The translations under genes and the position numbers were made by a program. Shown piece by piece: positions 24,295 through 29,691 of a stretch of DNA of 45,727 bases (the stretch's first letter is position 1; every line of letters starts with the position of its first letter). The stretch is from the IMG/VR virus record IMGVR_UViG_3300036819_000057, positions 1 to 45,727 of that record; one strand, given 5' to 3'. The notes below the pieces were generated by a model that was not told the origin of the DNA, searched no databases, and was given only the letters and a program-made list of their open reading frames with translations. Source of the stretch: a virus.

Positions 24295-24475
24295 TCGCAC
24301 TGGGAGCCGCCACCGTAGAGTTAGGGACCAGGTAGACCGTGATAGCCCCGATAGCTGCCAGCACAGTAGGCGCCCACGCTGCGGTGTGCGCGAAAGTGGT
24401 AACGCCGACGCTGACAGCCGTCAGCAGGGCGGTGATGAACTTGTTGTACTTGCCGATGTTATTCAGGAATTCCAT
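24284..24475 (-). CDS. Holin-like membrane protein
   Basis: 63 residues with two hydrophobic segments (about 12-30 and 33-49: FITALLTAVSVGVTTFA, then APTVLAAIGAITVYLVPN). The A-T-V-L-A-A-I-G-A-x-x-V-Y-x-V-P-N ending is typical of small actinophage holins or holin-like proteins. It is flanked by other tiny membrane or basic proteins and ends in a short Ser/Ala tail. The ATG overlaps the stop of the gene above (TAATGG). Confidence 0.75.
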   Translation of the reverse strand: MEFLNNIGKYNKFITALLTAVSVGVTTFAHTAAWAPTVLAAIGAITVYLVPNSTVAAPSASDK

Positions 24476-24612
24476 TATTTCTTTCCTTCGCCCTTTTTAA
24501 GCTTGTCATCGAATAGTTTCTGCTGCTTAGCCCGTGCCCTGCGGTACTTCTCGTCCGCTTTCGCCTTGCGCTTCAGAATCCGTGCCTGCTTCCGGGTGAA
24601 TTTTTCCGGCAT
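24475..24612 (-). CDS. Small basic protein
   Basis: 45 residues, about half Lys/Arg (MPEKFTRKQARILKRKAKAD...), with ATG just after GAGGGGGAAG. It overlaps the holin-like start as TAATGG. Highly charged and helical; function unknown. An alternative overlapping frame (24527-24700) runs through its first half. Confidence 0.65.
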   Translation of the reverse strand: MPEKFTRKQARILKRKAKADEKYRRARAKQQKLFDDKLKKGEGKK

Positions 24613-24700
24613 CTTCCCCCTCGTCAAGGTCATCGTCAAGAGCGTCAGCTCTCAGCATGTAGCGGTGTGCCTCGGCTGACGCTTCTGCACGTTCTGCCAC
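24527..24700 (-). CDS. Possible overlapping small acidic ORF
   Basis: A 57-codon frame from GTG at 24700 (MAERAEASAEAHRYMLRADA, then LDDDLDEGEDAG) overlaps the ends of both flanking genes. Its first 30 residues look protein-like (acidic helix), but the remainder merely shadows the basic gene. Either this is a genuine nested gene or its N-terminal half is a relic. Confidence 0.3.
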   Translation of the reverse strand: MAERAEASAEAHRYMLRADALDDDLDEGEDAGKIHPEAGTDSEAQGESGREVPQGTG

Positions 24701-24795
24701 GCCTCGAACACCTCTTCGGCTGTTTCGTCGCCCTCAAGGCGAATTCCCGCCTCAACAAGCTGCCTGCGAACCATCTTCATGTCAATTTTAGGCAC
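24652..24795 (-). CDS. Small hypothetical protein
   Basis: 47 residues from GTG at 24795 after AAGGGG (MPKIDMKMVRRQLVEAGIRL). Helical and charged, ending with Cys before TGA. It belongs to the chain of small genes between tRNA-Pro and the holin-like gene. Function unknown. Confidence 0.6.
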   Translation of the reverse strand: MPKIDMKMVRRQLVEAGIRLEGDETAEEVFEAWQNVQKRQPRHTATC

Positions 24796-24803
24796 AATTC
24801 CCC

Positions 24804-24968
24804 TTAGTGCAGGTTGAACGCAGTTCCTACAGACTTGAACACCGCTATGATGGCGAGGAGAATCTCCTTGAAAGCTGCTATCAGCCCTAGGATAACATGA
24901 TTGGCGTCAGTCGGCGCCAGCACGATGAACAGGATAACCAGGGTTATCCAAATCCATTTCTTCCGCAT
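24804..24968 (-). CDS. Small two-span membrane protein
   Basis: 54 residues from ATG at 24968, with GGAGG five nt upstream. One hydrophobic segment is at about 4-18 (KWIWITLVILFIVLAP) and a second helix at about 27-50 (ILGLIAAFKEILLAIIAVFKSV) is amphipathic. It begins only 12 nt after the tRNA-Pro 3' end, so it is on the tRNA transcript. A lysis-related or membrane role is possible. Confidence 0.7.
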   Translation of the reverse strand: MRKKWIWITLVILFIVLAPTDANHVILGLIAAFKEILLAIIAVFKSVGTAFNLH

Positions 24969-24980
24969 GGTAACCTCCGT

Positions 24981-25052
24981 CAGGCTGGCAGGACTCGAAC
25001 CTGCAACATCCTGGCTCCAAACCAGGCACTCTACCAATTGAACTACAGCCTG
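24981..25052 (-). tRNA. tRNA-Pro (UGG)
   Basis: A full cloverleaf: acceptor arms CAGGCTG and CAGCCTG, D-arm GTTC-AATTGGTA-GAGT, anticodon loop TTTGGAG with UGG, and T-loop TTCGAGT. The CCA end is not encoded. Confidence 0.95.
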
Positions 25053-25103
25053 TTAAAGAGCACGCCTTATTCGCTACTGCACCTTTCAGCGCGTGCTCTC
25101 CGA

Positions 25104-25173
25104 GCCCTGCACCGGTGCCGCCCCGGTACCCTCTGGGTGGAAGCCAGATGCTCTGCTGCTAAGCTAGCAGGGC
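25104..25173 (-). tRNA. tRNA-Gly (UCC) with atypical elbow
   Basis: Acceptor arms GCCCTGC and GCAGGGC pair fully; D-arm GCTT-AGCAGCA-GAGC; anticodon arm TCTGG-CTTCCAC-CCAGA; T-arm ACCGG-GGCGGCA-CCGGT. The T-loop lacks the TTC and the D-loop lacks GG, so the usual 18-55 and 19-56 contacts cannot form. The stems are perfect, which argues against decay. Confidence 0.8.
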
Positions 25174-25241
25174 TAGGGGGCGCTCAGGTTTTAACGTCTG
25201 TCCCCAGGACGGACTGATTTTCGCGTTCAGTCAAACGTCGT

Positions 25242-25312
25242 AGACACTGGGAATTCTGCCATCCCGACCCCCGCCTTGTAAGGGCGGTGCTCTGCTTCTG
25301 AGCTAAGCGTCT
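25242..25312 (-). tRNA. tRNA-Val (UAC) with atypical elbow
   Basis: Acceptor arms AGACGCT and AGTGTCT pair with one G-U; D-arm GCTC-AGAAGCA-GAGC; anticodon arm CCGCC-CTTACAA-GGCGG; T-arm GGGAT-GGCAGAA-TTCCC with one mismatch. As in the neighbouring Gly gene, the D-loop ends GCA instead of GG, and the T-loop starts GGC instead of TTC. Confidence 0.75.
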
Positions 25313-25398
25313 CCGCTACGTAAACCACTCCGTAACATCCTTGGCAGGACCCGACTTAACTGCCGAACCCCCCAGCTTATTCCTGCCGTCCCCTTCGT

Positions 25399-25470
25399 GG
25401 CGGGGGCGGGATTCGGACCCGCGAATCTCCAGGTTATGAGCCTGGCGCCTTACCACTTGGCTACCCCGCT
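25399..25470 (-). tRNA. tRNA-Met/Ile2 (CAU)
   Basis: Acceptor AGCGGGG/CCCCGCC with an A-C mismatch at 1-72; D-loop with GG; anticodon arm CCAGG-CTCATAA-CCTGG; T-arm GCGGG-TCCGAAT-CCCGC. It lacks the three G-C pairs of an initiator anticodon stem. CAU may be elongator Met or, if modified, Ile. Confidence 0.9.
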
Positions 25471-25557
25471 TCGGTGCGGCGCTCAAAGACAGAAACTAGT
25501 CGCGCTTCATCTCTGCCCGTGCAGACCGGGCCGCCCGGTTTACCCTGCCGTGTTCTC

Positions 25558-25585
25558 AGTTTACCACTATTGAGTTGTATGTCAA
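25558..25585 (-). promoter_or_regulatory. Promoter TTGACA-16-TAAACT inside tRNA operon
   Basis: On minus, TTGACA (25580-25585), 16-nt spacer, TAAACT (25558-25563), between tRNA-Ala and tRNA-Met. Its -35 ends three nt from tRNA-Ala. It would give extra expression to the distal tRNAs and the holin cassette. A 6-bp ACCGGG/CCCGGT hairpin follows in the leader. Confidence 0.8.
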
Positions 25586-25587
25586 GT

Positions 25588-25659
25588 GGAGCCTCGGAGA
25601 CTTGAACTCCGCACCTCTGCCTTGCAAAAGCAGCGCTCTGCCAGATGAGCTAAGACCCC
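25588..25659 (-). tRNA. tRNA-Ala (UGC)
   Basis: Acceptor arms GGGGTCT and AGGCTCC with two wobble pairs; D-arm GCTC-ATCTGGCA-GAGC; anticodon arm CTGCT-TTTGCAA-GGCAG; T-arm CGGAG-TTCAAGT-CTCCG. Canonical elbow residues are present. Confidence 0.95.
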
Positions 25660-25661
25660 GC

Positions 25662-25732
25662 TGACCTGCCTGGATTCGAACCAGGAACCGCCGCATTAAC
25701 AATGCGATGCTCTGCCGTTGAGCTACAAGTCA
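25662..25732 (-). tRNA. tRNA-Asn (GUU)
   Basis: Acceptor arms TGACTTG and CAGGTCA; D-arm GCTC-AACGGCA-GAGC; anticodon arm TCGCA-TTGTTAA-TGCGG; T-arm CCTGG-TTCGAAT-CCAGG. First tRNA of the operon. Confidence 0.95.
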
Positions 25733-25827
25733 AAAATGTAATCCCTTTTACCCACTTCCCCTTGCCTAGTCCCGTTTCCGGTCCCGTGGTTTGGCGGATT
25801 ACTCTCCAGCGTCTTAAATTGTAAGTA

Positions 25828-25905
25828 ACACAAGGTCCCGGATACACGCCGCCCTGTATTAGCGGTCCTTAAACCCCAACCCAGACCCTCTCCGGGACCT
25901 TGTGT
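25828..25905 (-). ncRNA. Structured leader RNA of tRNA operon
   Basis: Perfect 15-bp arms (ACACAAGGTCCCGGA and TCCGGGACCTTGTGT) enclose a 48-nt loop. The loop can form two more short hairpins (GGTC/GACC and TACA/TGTA), giving a three-way junction of 78 nt, and is G-rich on the transcribed strand (three G-tracts within 15 nt). The promoter at 25910-25938 would start transcription almost exactly at the first arm. The 25733-25827 gap between this and tRNA-Asn shows no ORF. Processing signal, ncRNA or attenuator are all possible. Confidence 0.55.
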
Positions 25906-25909
25906 ACTC

Positions 25910-25938
25910 AGTCTAGCAGTCTGCCCCGGCCGTGTCAA
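25910..25938 (-). promoter_or_regulatory. Promoter TTGACA-17-TAGACT for tRNA operon
   Basis: On minus, TTGACA (25933-25938), 17-nt spacer, TAGACT (25910-25915). It lies inside the last codons of the WhiB gene; the WhiB stop TAG is part of the -10 box. Confidence 0.8.
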
Positions 25939-26233
25939 GCGTTTTCCGGCCGTAATTCGGAAGCTGGCTGAAAGCAGCCTCAGACTCGACCTTCAGGCCG
26001 CGCCTGACCCTCTCAGCCCGGATTTCACGCCGCGACATGCCGCCCCAGACACCGTTGAGCGCCATCGGGAAGTTAACCGCGTACTCCGCGCACTCCGCAC
26101 GCACCGGGCATTCCTCATTGCAGACCCGCTTAGCCTCAGCGGCCCCGCTGGAATCGAACTGAACCGGAAACCACATGTCCGGGTCATACTCTCCCGTAGC
26201 ACACGCGGCATCCAGCTTCCAGGACTTAAGCAT
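25913..26233 (-). CDS. WhiB-family regulator
   Basis: 106 residues from the ATG at 26233 (a second ATG is one codon earlier). Four Cys: 11, 38, 42 and 48 (C-x26-C-x3-C-x5-C), with CPVRAECAEYAV and GVWGGMS at 61-67, then a basic RREIRAERVRRG segment. This is the standard layout of Wbl iron-sulfur proteins, which bind SigA. The start overlaps the stop of the gene above (ATGATGCTTAAG). It is in the RNA ligase/tRNA operon, unlike the other Wbl gene at 19651. Phage Wbl proteins can block host septation or retune promoters. Confidence 0.95.
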   Translation of the reverse strand: MLKSWKLDAACATGEYDPDMWFPVQFDSSGAAEAKRVCNEECPVRAECAEYAVNFPMALNGVWGGMSRREIRAERVRRGLKVESEAAFSQLPNYGRKTLDTAGADC

Positions 26234-26429
26234 CATGCATCCGCACCTTGCCGTTAGCGTGCAGCACGCGAACACGCGGCCGGAAACCTGCCTTGCTGAC
26301 AGCGCGGTCCTTAGCTAGCCCCGCAGGAGTCGTGTGCGGCTTCTTGCCCGTACCGCCGCCCGCAGCGGCACTCTTGTAGGACTGCCCCGCGTTCGTGCGC
26401 AGATACTTAGCCCTCAGTTTAATCTCCAC
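26226..26429 (-). CDS. Small basic hypothetical protein
   Basis: 67 residues from GTG at 26429 (MEIKLRAKYLRTNAGQSYKS), which overlaps the end of the preceding gene. It is Lys/Arg/Gly-rich with no Cys, and its C-terminus (RVRVLHANGKVRMHDA) overlaps the WhiB start. A longer in-frame opening upstream has no ribosome site. Function unknown. Confidence 0.6.
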   Translation of the reverse strand: MEIKLRAKYLRTNAGQSYKSAAAGGGTGKKPHTTPAGLAKDRAVSKAGFRPRVRVLHANGKVRMHDA

Positions 26430-26598
26430 TATATTCCAGCTCCCTAGCTTGCAGGTACAAATGGTCGAACCACTCGATATCCCCGGAATCCCCGGAAAAC
26501 AAGACCGATGTGTCTTCATATGCTAGCAGTGCAGCACCCTCTGACGCAAGGTCGCCCGCATAATTCTTCCGCTCTGCTGCTAGCTCCTCGCTGCCCAC
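26419..26598 (-). CDS. Small acidic hypothetical protein
   Basis: 59 residues from GTG at 26598 (MGSEELAAERKNYAGDLASE), overlapping the RNA ligase end by 19 nt, with GAGGG just before it. Acidic and aromatic (IEWFDHLYLQARELEY). Part of the coupled chain between the ligase and WhiB. Confidence 0.65.
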   Translation of the reverse strand: MGSEELAAERKNYAGDLASEGAALLAYEDTSVLFSGDSGDIEWFDHLYLQARELEYSGD

Positions 26599-27236
26599 TT
26601 GCCCTCATCGTATTCGTAGGTGACCTTGTAGAGCTGGCGCCCGGCCTCGTGAAAGACAACTACCCCTTCAGGGTTACCGTAGCCCTCAGCGGCCCGGGAA
26701 CCCGTCTCTCGCAGCTTCTGCATCGCGTACTCTACCGCGTCACGGGTCTGGCTGTCAGCGGGCGTGTACGGCAGGTACGCGGGCCCCCTGTAGAGCACCG
26801 GAACCGTGCGGAGAAGACTGTTCTTGTAGTTCGGCCGCTGGAGGTAAGCGTACCGGTCAGGGTTGAAAAGACTAAAGTGCTTCTCGTCACCCGTAAGACC
26901 GTAACCCCTGTTGATGCCGGAACCCCACCACTCGCCGTAGTGGTAACCCTCGCCCAGCAGGGAGGCAAGCTCGCTGTTGTTATCGTACACCCAGCGGGCA
27001 AACCCGTGGTTGTCGTTGCCCTTACCCGGAGTGATAAGGCGGGTACGGCTCTGAGCCTGAACACGAAAACCGGAACCAGCGTCATTAAAAACAGTTTCCC
27101 GGGCTACCTCGTCAGGTTCAAGGAGACCTGTCAGCGGGGTAATGACAATCGTGGCGTTCGTGCCGTCAATCTTCTCCGTCACCTGAATGCCCTTGCGGTA
27201 ACGCGGGATAGACGGGTACTTCCTGAATTCAGTCAT
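26580..27236 (-). CDS. RNA ligase (Rnl2/DRB0094-like nucleotidyltransferase)
   Basis: 218 residues from the ATG at 27236; a longer in-frame opening is shadow. Motif I is VTEKIDGTNATI with Lys 22 as the AMP acceptor; YGEWWGSGI near 95-105 corresponds to motif III/IIIa, EGVVVFH near 190 to motif IV, and YKVTYE near 205 to motif V. Such enzymes join 3'-OH and 5'-phosphate RNA ends and can reseal tRNAs cut by host anticodon nucleases. The location in one operon with six tRNAs fits tRNA repair. No polynucleotide kinase or phosphatase is seen nearby, so partner end-healing may be elsewhere. Confidence 0.9.
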   Translation of the reverse strand: MTEFRKYPSIPRYRKGIQVTEKIDGTNATIVITPLTGLLEPDEVARETVFNDAGSGFRVQAQSRTRLITPGKGNDNHGFARWVYDNNSELASLLGEGYHYGEWWGSGINRGYGLTGDEKHFSLFNPDRYAYLQRPNYKNSLLRTVPVLYRGPAYLPYTPADSQTRDAVEYAMQKLRETGSRAAEGYGNPEGVVVFHEAGRQLYKVTYEYDEGKWAARS

Positions 27237-27369
27237 CTGATATGAACCTCTCGTGAATAAACTCGAACATTGCCATTGAGGGACTGCCGTAAGCATCCGG
27301 GTAAAGCTCAATGACACGCTTTGACAGGATAGTGGCAGCGCACGCAGCCAGCTCACCGGGCCAGTTCAT
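27229..27369 (-). CDS. Small hypothetical protein
   Basis: 46 residues (MNWPGELAACAATILSKRVI...), starting at 27369 directly on the preceding stop (TGATGA) and overlapping the ligase start by 8 nt (GATGACTGA). Helical, one Cys. Translational coupling supports it as a gene; function unknown. Confidence 0.65.
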   Translation of the reverse strand: MNWPGELAACAATILSKRVIELYPDAYGSPSMAMFEFIHERFISDD

Positions 27370-27488
27370 CAGTGCCCGAACACGTTAACGATGTACGGGT
27401 GCCCGAACGCGCCCAGCAGCCCCAGGACCACCGTGTAGGCAAGGTACGTCCACGCGACGCCCATAATGAACCAGTAAGACTTACTCAT
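27369..27488 (-). CDS. Small membrane protein
   Basis: 39 residues from ATG at 27488 (MSKSYWFIMGVAWTYLAYTV). One continuous hydrophobic segment at about 5-31. It overlaps the preceding gene by 8 nt and ends on the next start. Function unknown. Confidence 0.65.
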   Translation of the reverse strand: MSKSYWFIMGVAWTYLAYTVVLGLLGAFGHPYIVNVFGH

Positions 27489-27663
27489 GATGTGCTTCCT
27501 CTTCCTCTCGTCGTGCCAGCTCTGCAAGTTCCAGCATATGCCTGCGGCAGGCATCCATCCTCCGCAGGAACCGGGGATTGCCGGCAAGCGTGATGCCGGC
27601 GTAGCTCGCCAGCCATTCAGGCCACGTGTACCCCCCGGCCTTAGTGTCAGCCAAAGAGAACAC
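27481..27663 (-). CDS. Small hypothetical protein
   Basis: 60 residues from GTG at 27663 (MFSLADTKAGGYTWPEWLAS); a TTG three codons downstream has better spacing from AAGG. It has a Trp-rich N-terminus and a long helix rich in Arg, Leu and Glu, ending EEEEAHHE. It overlaps its neighbours on both sides. Confidence 0.6.
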   Translation of the reverse strand: MFSLADTKAGGYTWPEWLASYAGITLAGNPRFLRRMDACRRHMLELAELARREEEEAHHE

Positions 27664-27796
27664 CCTTCCATTTCCTGTACAGTTTCAGGAAGCACAGGTC
27701 ACATACGGACATGTTAACGTGCCACACGTCAGTGCCGCATTCCCTGCAGGACAGCGGCTCCCTGCGCTTCAGCTTCTCCGGGTCGACTGTTCCCAT
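27647..27796 (-). CDS. Small zinc-ribbon protein
   Basis: 49 residues from ATG at 27796. Two CxxC pairs (SCRECGTDVWHVNMSVCDLC) form a zinc ribbon, followed by a basic helix (FLKLYRKWKG). It overlaps the gene below by 17 nt. A GTG six codons upstream is an alternative start. Confidence 0.65.
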   Translation of the reverse strand: MGTVDPEKLKRREPLSCRECGTDVWHVNMSVCDLCFLKLYRKWKGVLFG

Positions 27797-27833
27797 GACT
27801 TCAAGATACACCTTTCCGCGCCCCTTGTCTGGG

Positions 27834-28013
27834 TTACGCCAGCTTCCTGATAGTGCCCATAGCCCCGCCGATGTCCTCAAGGACGTTTTTGCTGTACTCC
27901 AGGCTGGCAGGCCCGGCAAAGACATCCATAGCCGACAGTGCACGGGCAGCCATGGCAACAACGAACGAGATGTTAAGGTCCAGTCTGTACTTCTCTGTAT
28001 TCTCACTGTGCAT
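27834..28013 (-). CDS. Small hypothetical protein, leaderless
   Basis: 59 residues (MHSENTEKYRLDLNISFVVA), helical, Ala-rich (MAARALSAMDVFAG). Its ATG lies six nt after the -10 box of the promoter at 28020-28048, so it is the first gene of the long leftward operon running to the tRNAs. Function unknown. Confidence 0.7.
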   Translation of the reverse strand: MHSENTEKYRLDLNISFVVAMAARALSAMDVFAGPASLEYSKNVLEDIGGAMGTIRKLA

Positions 28014-28019
28014 GCCTTC

Positions 28020-28048
28020 ATCCTATGCCCGCTGCCCGGATCTGTCAA
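28020..28048 (-). promoter_or_regulatory. Leftward promoter TTGACA-17-TAGGAT
   Basis: On minus, TTGACA (28043-28048), 17-nt spacer, TAGGAT (28020-28025), then 6 nt to the ATG at 28013. A near-consensus actinobacterial promoter giving a leaderless mRNA. Confidence 0.85.
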
Positions 28049-28767
28049 GATTATTGTGTGCCCTTTAGCAAATCGCCAGGTCAGAGGCTATTTACGCCGA
28101 CCGTCCACTTTTTAGAACCGCAGGTCAGAGCGTTTTAGTAGAACGTGTTCTACTAAGTTGTGGTGTATGTGGTGTTTTACTTAGCCGCTCTATACTGCGT
28201 TTTTCTGCGTTATCTGAGGTCTATGTGTGGTGTGAATTCACACCACAGGCCACACCACCAGGGGTTTTGTATGGTGTAAAGGGGTGTTGCGGACCGATTT
28301 TTCACACCACCGAGCCTGTTCTACCACGTAAAGGGAAGGTAAAGAAACTTTCGAAGCGCGGTGTGAAATGCTGTAAACGGTGGCAGAATCGGGCTCTGGC
28401 AAGTTCACACCACAGTAGGCGCAGTTAGCCGGAAAAAGTTTTCTACGCAAAATCGGGGCGCTCTATAGCAGATTTTCAGTCCTCGCGGATGACCACGTCA
28501 GCCAACGCCGGCACTGTTCGAACAGAAATTCGACCCCGGGGGGTCTATGCCGGCTGCCCGTGGCAGTCTGTTCGATTTATGCCGGCTGTCCTGGGCATTG
28601 CCGGCTTAGCTATGGCTAAGCGATGCTTAGCTAATGCCTGATCATCAGCTTTTTTCGAATGTCTTTATCATTATTACAATATGATAACGATGATTGACAG
28701 CAGCGAGCACAGCGTGTACGCACGCGCATGTTCCTCACACATACTGTGACGCTGTCTGCCTGCACAC
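28049..28767. promoter_or_regulatory. Noncoding divergence/control region
   Basis: About 720 bp without a convincing gene. From left: direct repeats CAGGTCAGAG (28078, 28121); inverted repeat TTAGTAGAAC-GT-GTTCTACTAA (28135-28156); a cluster of GTGGTGT(GAA) sites in both orientations (28160-28413) including the palindrome GTGGTGTGAATTCACACCAC (28227-28246); CGCTCTATAG (28459); a LexA-like box TCGAAC-N4-ATTCGA (28518-28533); repeated TATGCCGGCTG(C/T)CC (about 28547 and 28578); GCTTAGC/GCTAAGC hairpin (about 28604); an AT-rich stretch with TTATCAT/ATGATAA (28665-28687). A regulatory hub and possible origin. Confidence 0.7.
28159..28238 (+). repeat. Long repeat, copy A (pairs with 40526-40604)
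   Basis: About 80 bp shared with 40526-40604: TGTGGTGTA, then CCGCTCTATA, a 20-21 nt CTGC-rich spacer, then TGAGGTCTATG and T(G/A)TGGTGTGAA. Here the last part is one arm of a perfect palindrome. Confidence 0.8.
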
Positions 28768-28783
28768 TGTGACGCACGTCACA
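28768..28783. promoter_or_regulatory. Crp-type box TGTGA-N6-TCACA
   Basis: TGTGACGCACGTCACA, a perfect match to the TGTGA-N6-TCACA consensus of Crp/GlxR-type regulators. It abuts the -35 of the next promoter, so its centre is about 43 nt from the predicted start, close to class II activator spacing. Confidence 0.6.
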
Positions 28784-28811
28784 TTGACACAGCAGCGCAG
28801 GCGACTACAGT
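28784..28811 (+). promoter_or_regulatory. Rightward promoter TTGACA-16-TACAGT
   Basis: TTGACA (28784-28789), 16-nt spacer, TACAGT (28806-28811), seven nt before the ATG at 28819. It opens the rightward early region. Confidence 0.8.
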
Positions 28812-28818
28812 TGCCCGT

Positions 28819-29019
28819 ATGAACAACACGCAGCGATACGGAATCGCTCTCGCAATCGCACTGTTCGCGGCGCTGTGTGCCGTGCTCGGCTATCACGCCG
28901 GCTACAGTGCACAGCATCCGATGACCTACACACAGCACGTTGACGGCCTCAACTACACGTGCACGCTCACTGTGCACGGCAACGGGCAGGTATACGACAA
29001 CTGCAAGACGGCAGGCTAA
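28819..29019 (+). CDS. Small membrane-anchored protein, first early gene
   Basis: 66 residues. A signal-anchor helix at about 8-28 (GIALAIALFAALCAVLGYHAG) follows a short basic N-terminus. The outer part has a Cys pair (YTCTLTVHGNGQVYDNC) that may form a disulfide. Expressed from a leaderless promoter with a Crp-type box. Surface exclusion is one possible role, unproven. Confidence 0.75.
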   Translation: MNNTQRYGIALAIALFAALCAVLGYHAGYSAQHPMTYTQHVDGLNYTCTLTVHGNGQVYDNCKTAG

Positions 29020-29020
29020 G

Positions 29021-29167
29021 ATGGCGCGCATAAGTTTCTGCGGGTACACGTGGGGTTCGTGCCCTAACAACGTCGCTAAGGGCGGCCCACACGAATGCTG
29101 GGATATTCACGAGAAAAATGACCGTATTCACGTGTGCTCCAACTGCGGCGCGCACATCAGGAGGTAA
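29021..29167 (+). CDS. Small Cys/His-rich protein
   Basis: 48 residues starting one base after the preceding stop (TAAGATG). Cys 7, Cys 14, His/Cys near 24-26 and a C-terminal CSNCGAH suggest one or two zinc sites. Function unknown; cotranscribed with the membrane gene. Confidence 0.65.
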   Translation: MARISFCGYTWGSCPNNVAKGGPHECWDIHEKNDRIHVCSNCGAHIRR

Positions 29168-29174
29168 GCTCCGC

Positions 29175-29225
29175 TATAGCAGCCGCTAATCGAGTGTTAA
29201 TCACACAGAATTAGCGGCTGCTGTA
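29175..29225 (+). promoter_or_regulatory. Hairpin/attenuator, related to 31701-31765
   Basis: A 16-bp stem with one G-U pair (left TATAGCAGCCGCTAAT, right ATTAGCGGCTGCTGTA) and a 19-nt loop ending TCACACAGA. The segment CCGCTAAT to AATTAGCGG with TCACACAG is shared with the hairpin at 31701-31765, and both precede an AACAGGAGGT ribosome site. Confidence 0.7.
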
Positions 29226-29278
29226 AGCGGCCTTAATTTCACGTACCGCACGAGAAAACCGCTAACAGGAGGTAACAA

Positions 29279-29617
29279 ATGAGTGACGACGACATCCGCG
29301 CCGCGCACGCTAAGGAAATCCACCCCGCCAACGCACTGGTCAACTGGACGCAAGTGCAGCTAGACTCGCTGCCAGGCCGCGACGACGACATCAACATAGA
29401 CGCGCTTGAGCTGAACGTGCTCGCACGCGTCATCTACAGCGACGGTGCCGACTTCCCTATGCCGATGCCGCTAGATGACCGTACGATGCGCGTGGCGCGT
29501 CAGCTTAGCGAGCACGCGGACGTTGACGTAGTCGCGCTCTACCAGGTCGACTGGAAAGGCGATAACGACGCGCTACCGTCCGCTGCATTCGTTAACGGAG
29601 AGTCAGTCGGCTCTTAG
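29279..29617 (+). CDS. Hypothetical acidic protein
   Basis: 112 residues, ATG seven nt after AGGAGG. Acidic N-terminal helix, then INIDALELNVLARVIYSDGA and LDDRTMRVARQLSEHADVDV. No Cys or membrane segment. It follows the 29175 hairpin. Family not recognised. Confidence 0.75.
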   Translation: MSDDDIRAAHAKEIHPANALVNWTQVQLDSLPGRDDDINIDALELNVLARVIYSDGADFPMPMPLDDRTMRVARQLSEHADVDVVALYQVDWKGDNDALPSAAFVNGESVGS

Positions 29618-29619
29618 GT

Positions 29620-29649
29620 TTGACACACTGGCCGCACGCCGGCTAAGGT
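29620..29649 (+). promoter_or_regulatory. Promoter TTGACA-18-TAAGGT
   Basis: TTGACA (29620-29625), 18-nt spacer, TAAGGT (29644-29649). Predicted start about 29656, leader about 36 nt with ACGGAG before the ATG at 29692. Confidence 0.85.
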
Positions 29650-29691
29650 AAATCCTGTAAGCAAAAATCCACCGGGAAACGGAGAATTTCC

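Noticed and set aside
25343-25387. GGCAGGA/TCCTGCC stem between tRNA-Val and tRNA-Met
   Set aside because: The 7-bp arms resemble a tRNA acceptor, but only 31 nt lie between them, too short for a tRNA.
28225-28428. Plus-strand frame across the control region
   Set aside because: Its codons read through repeated GTGGTGTGAA sites; composition follows the repeats and there is no ribosome site.
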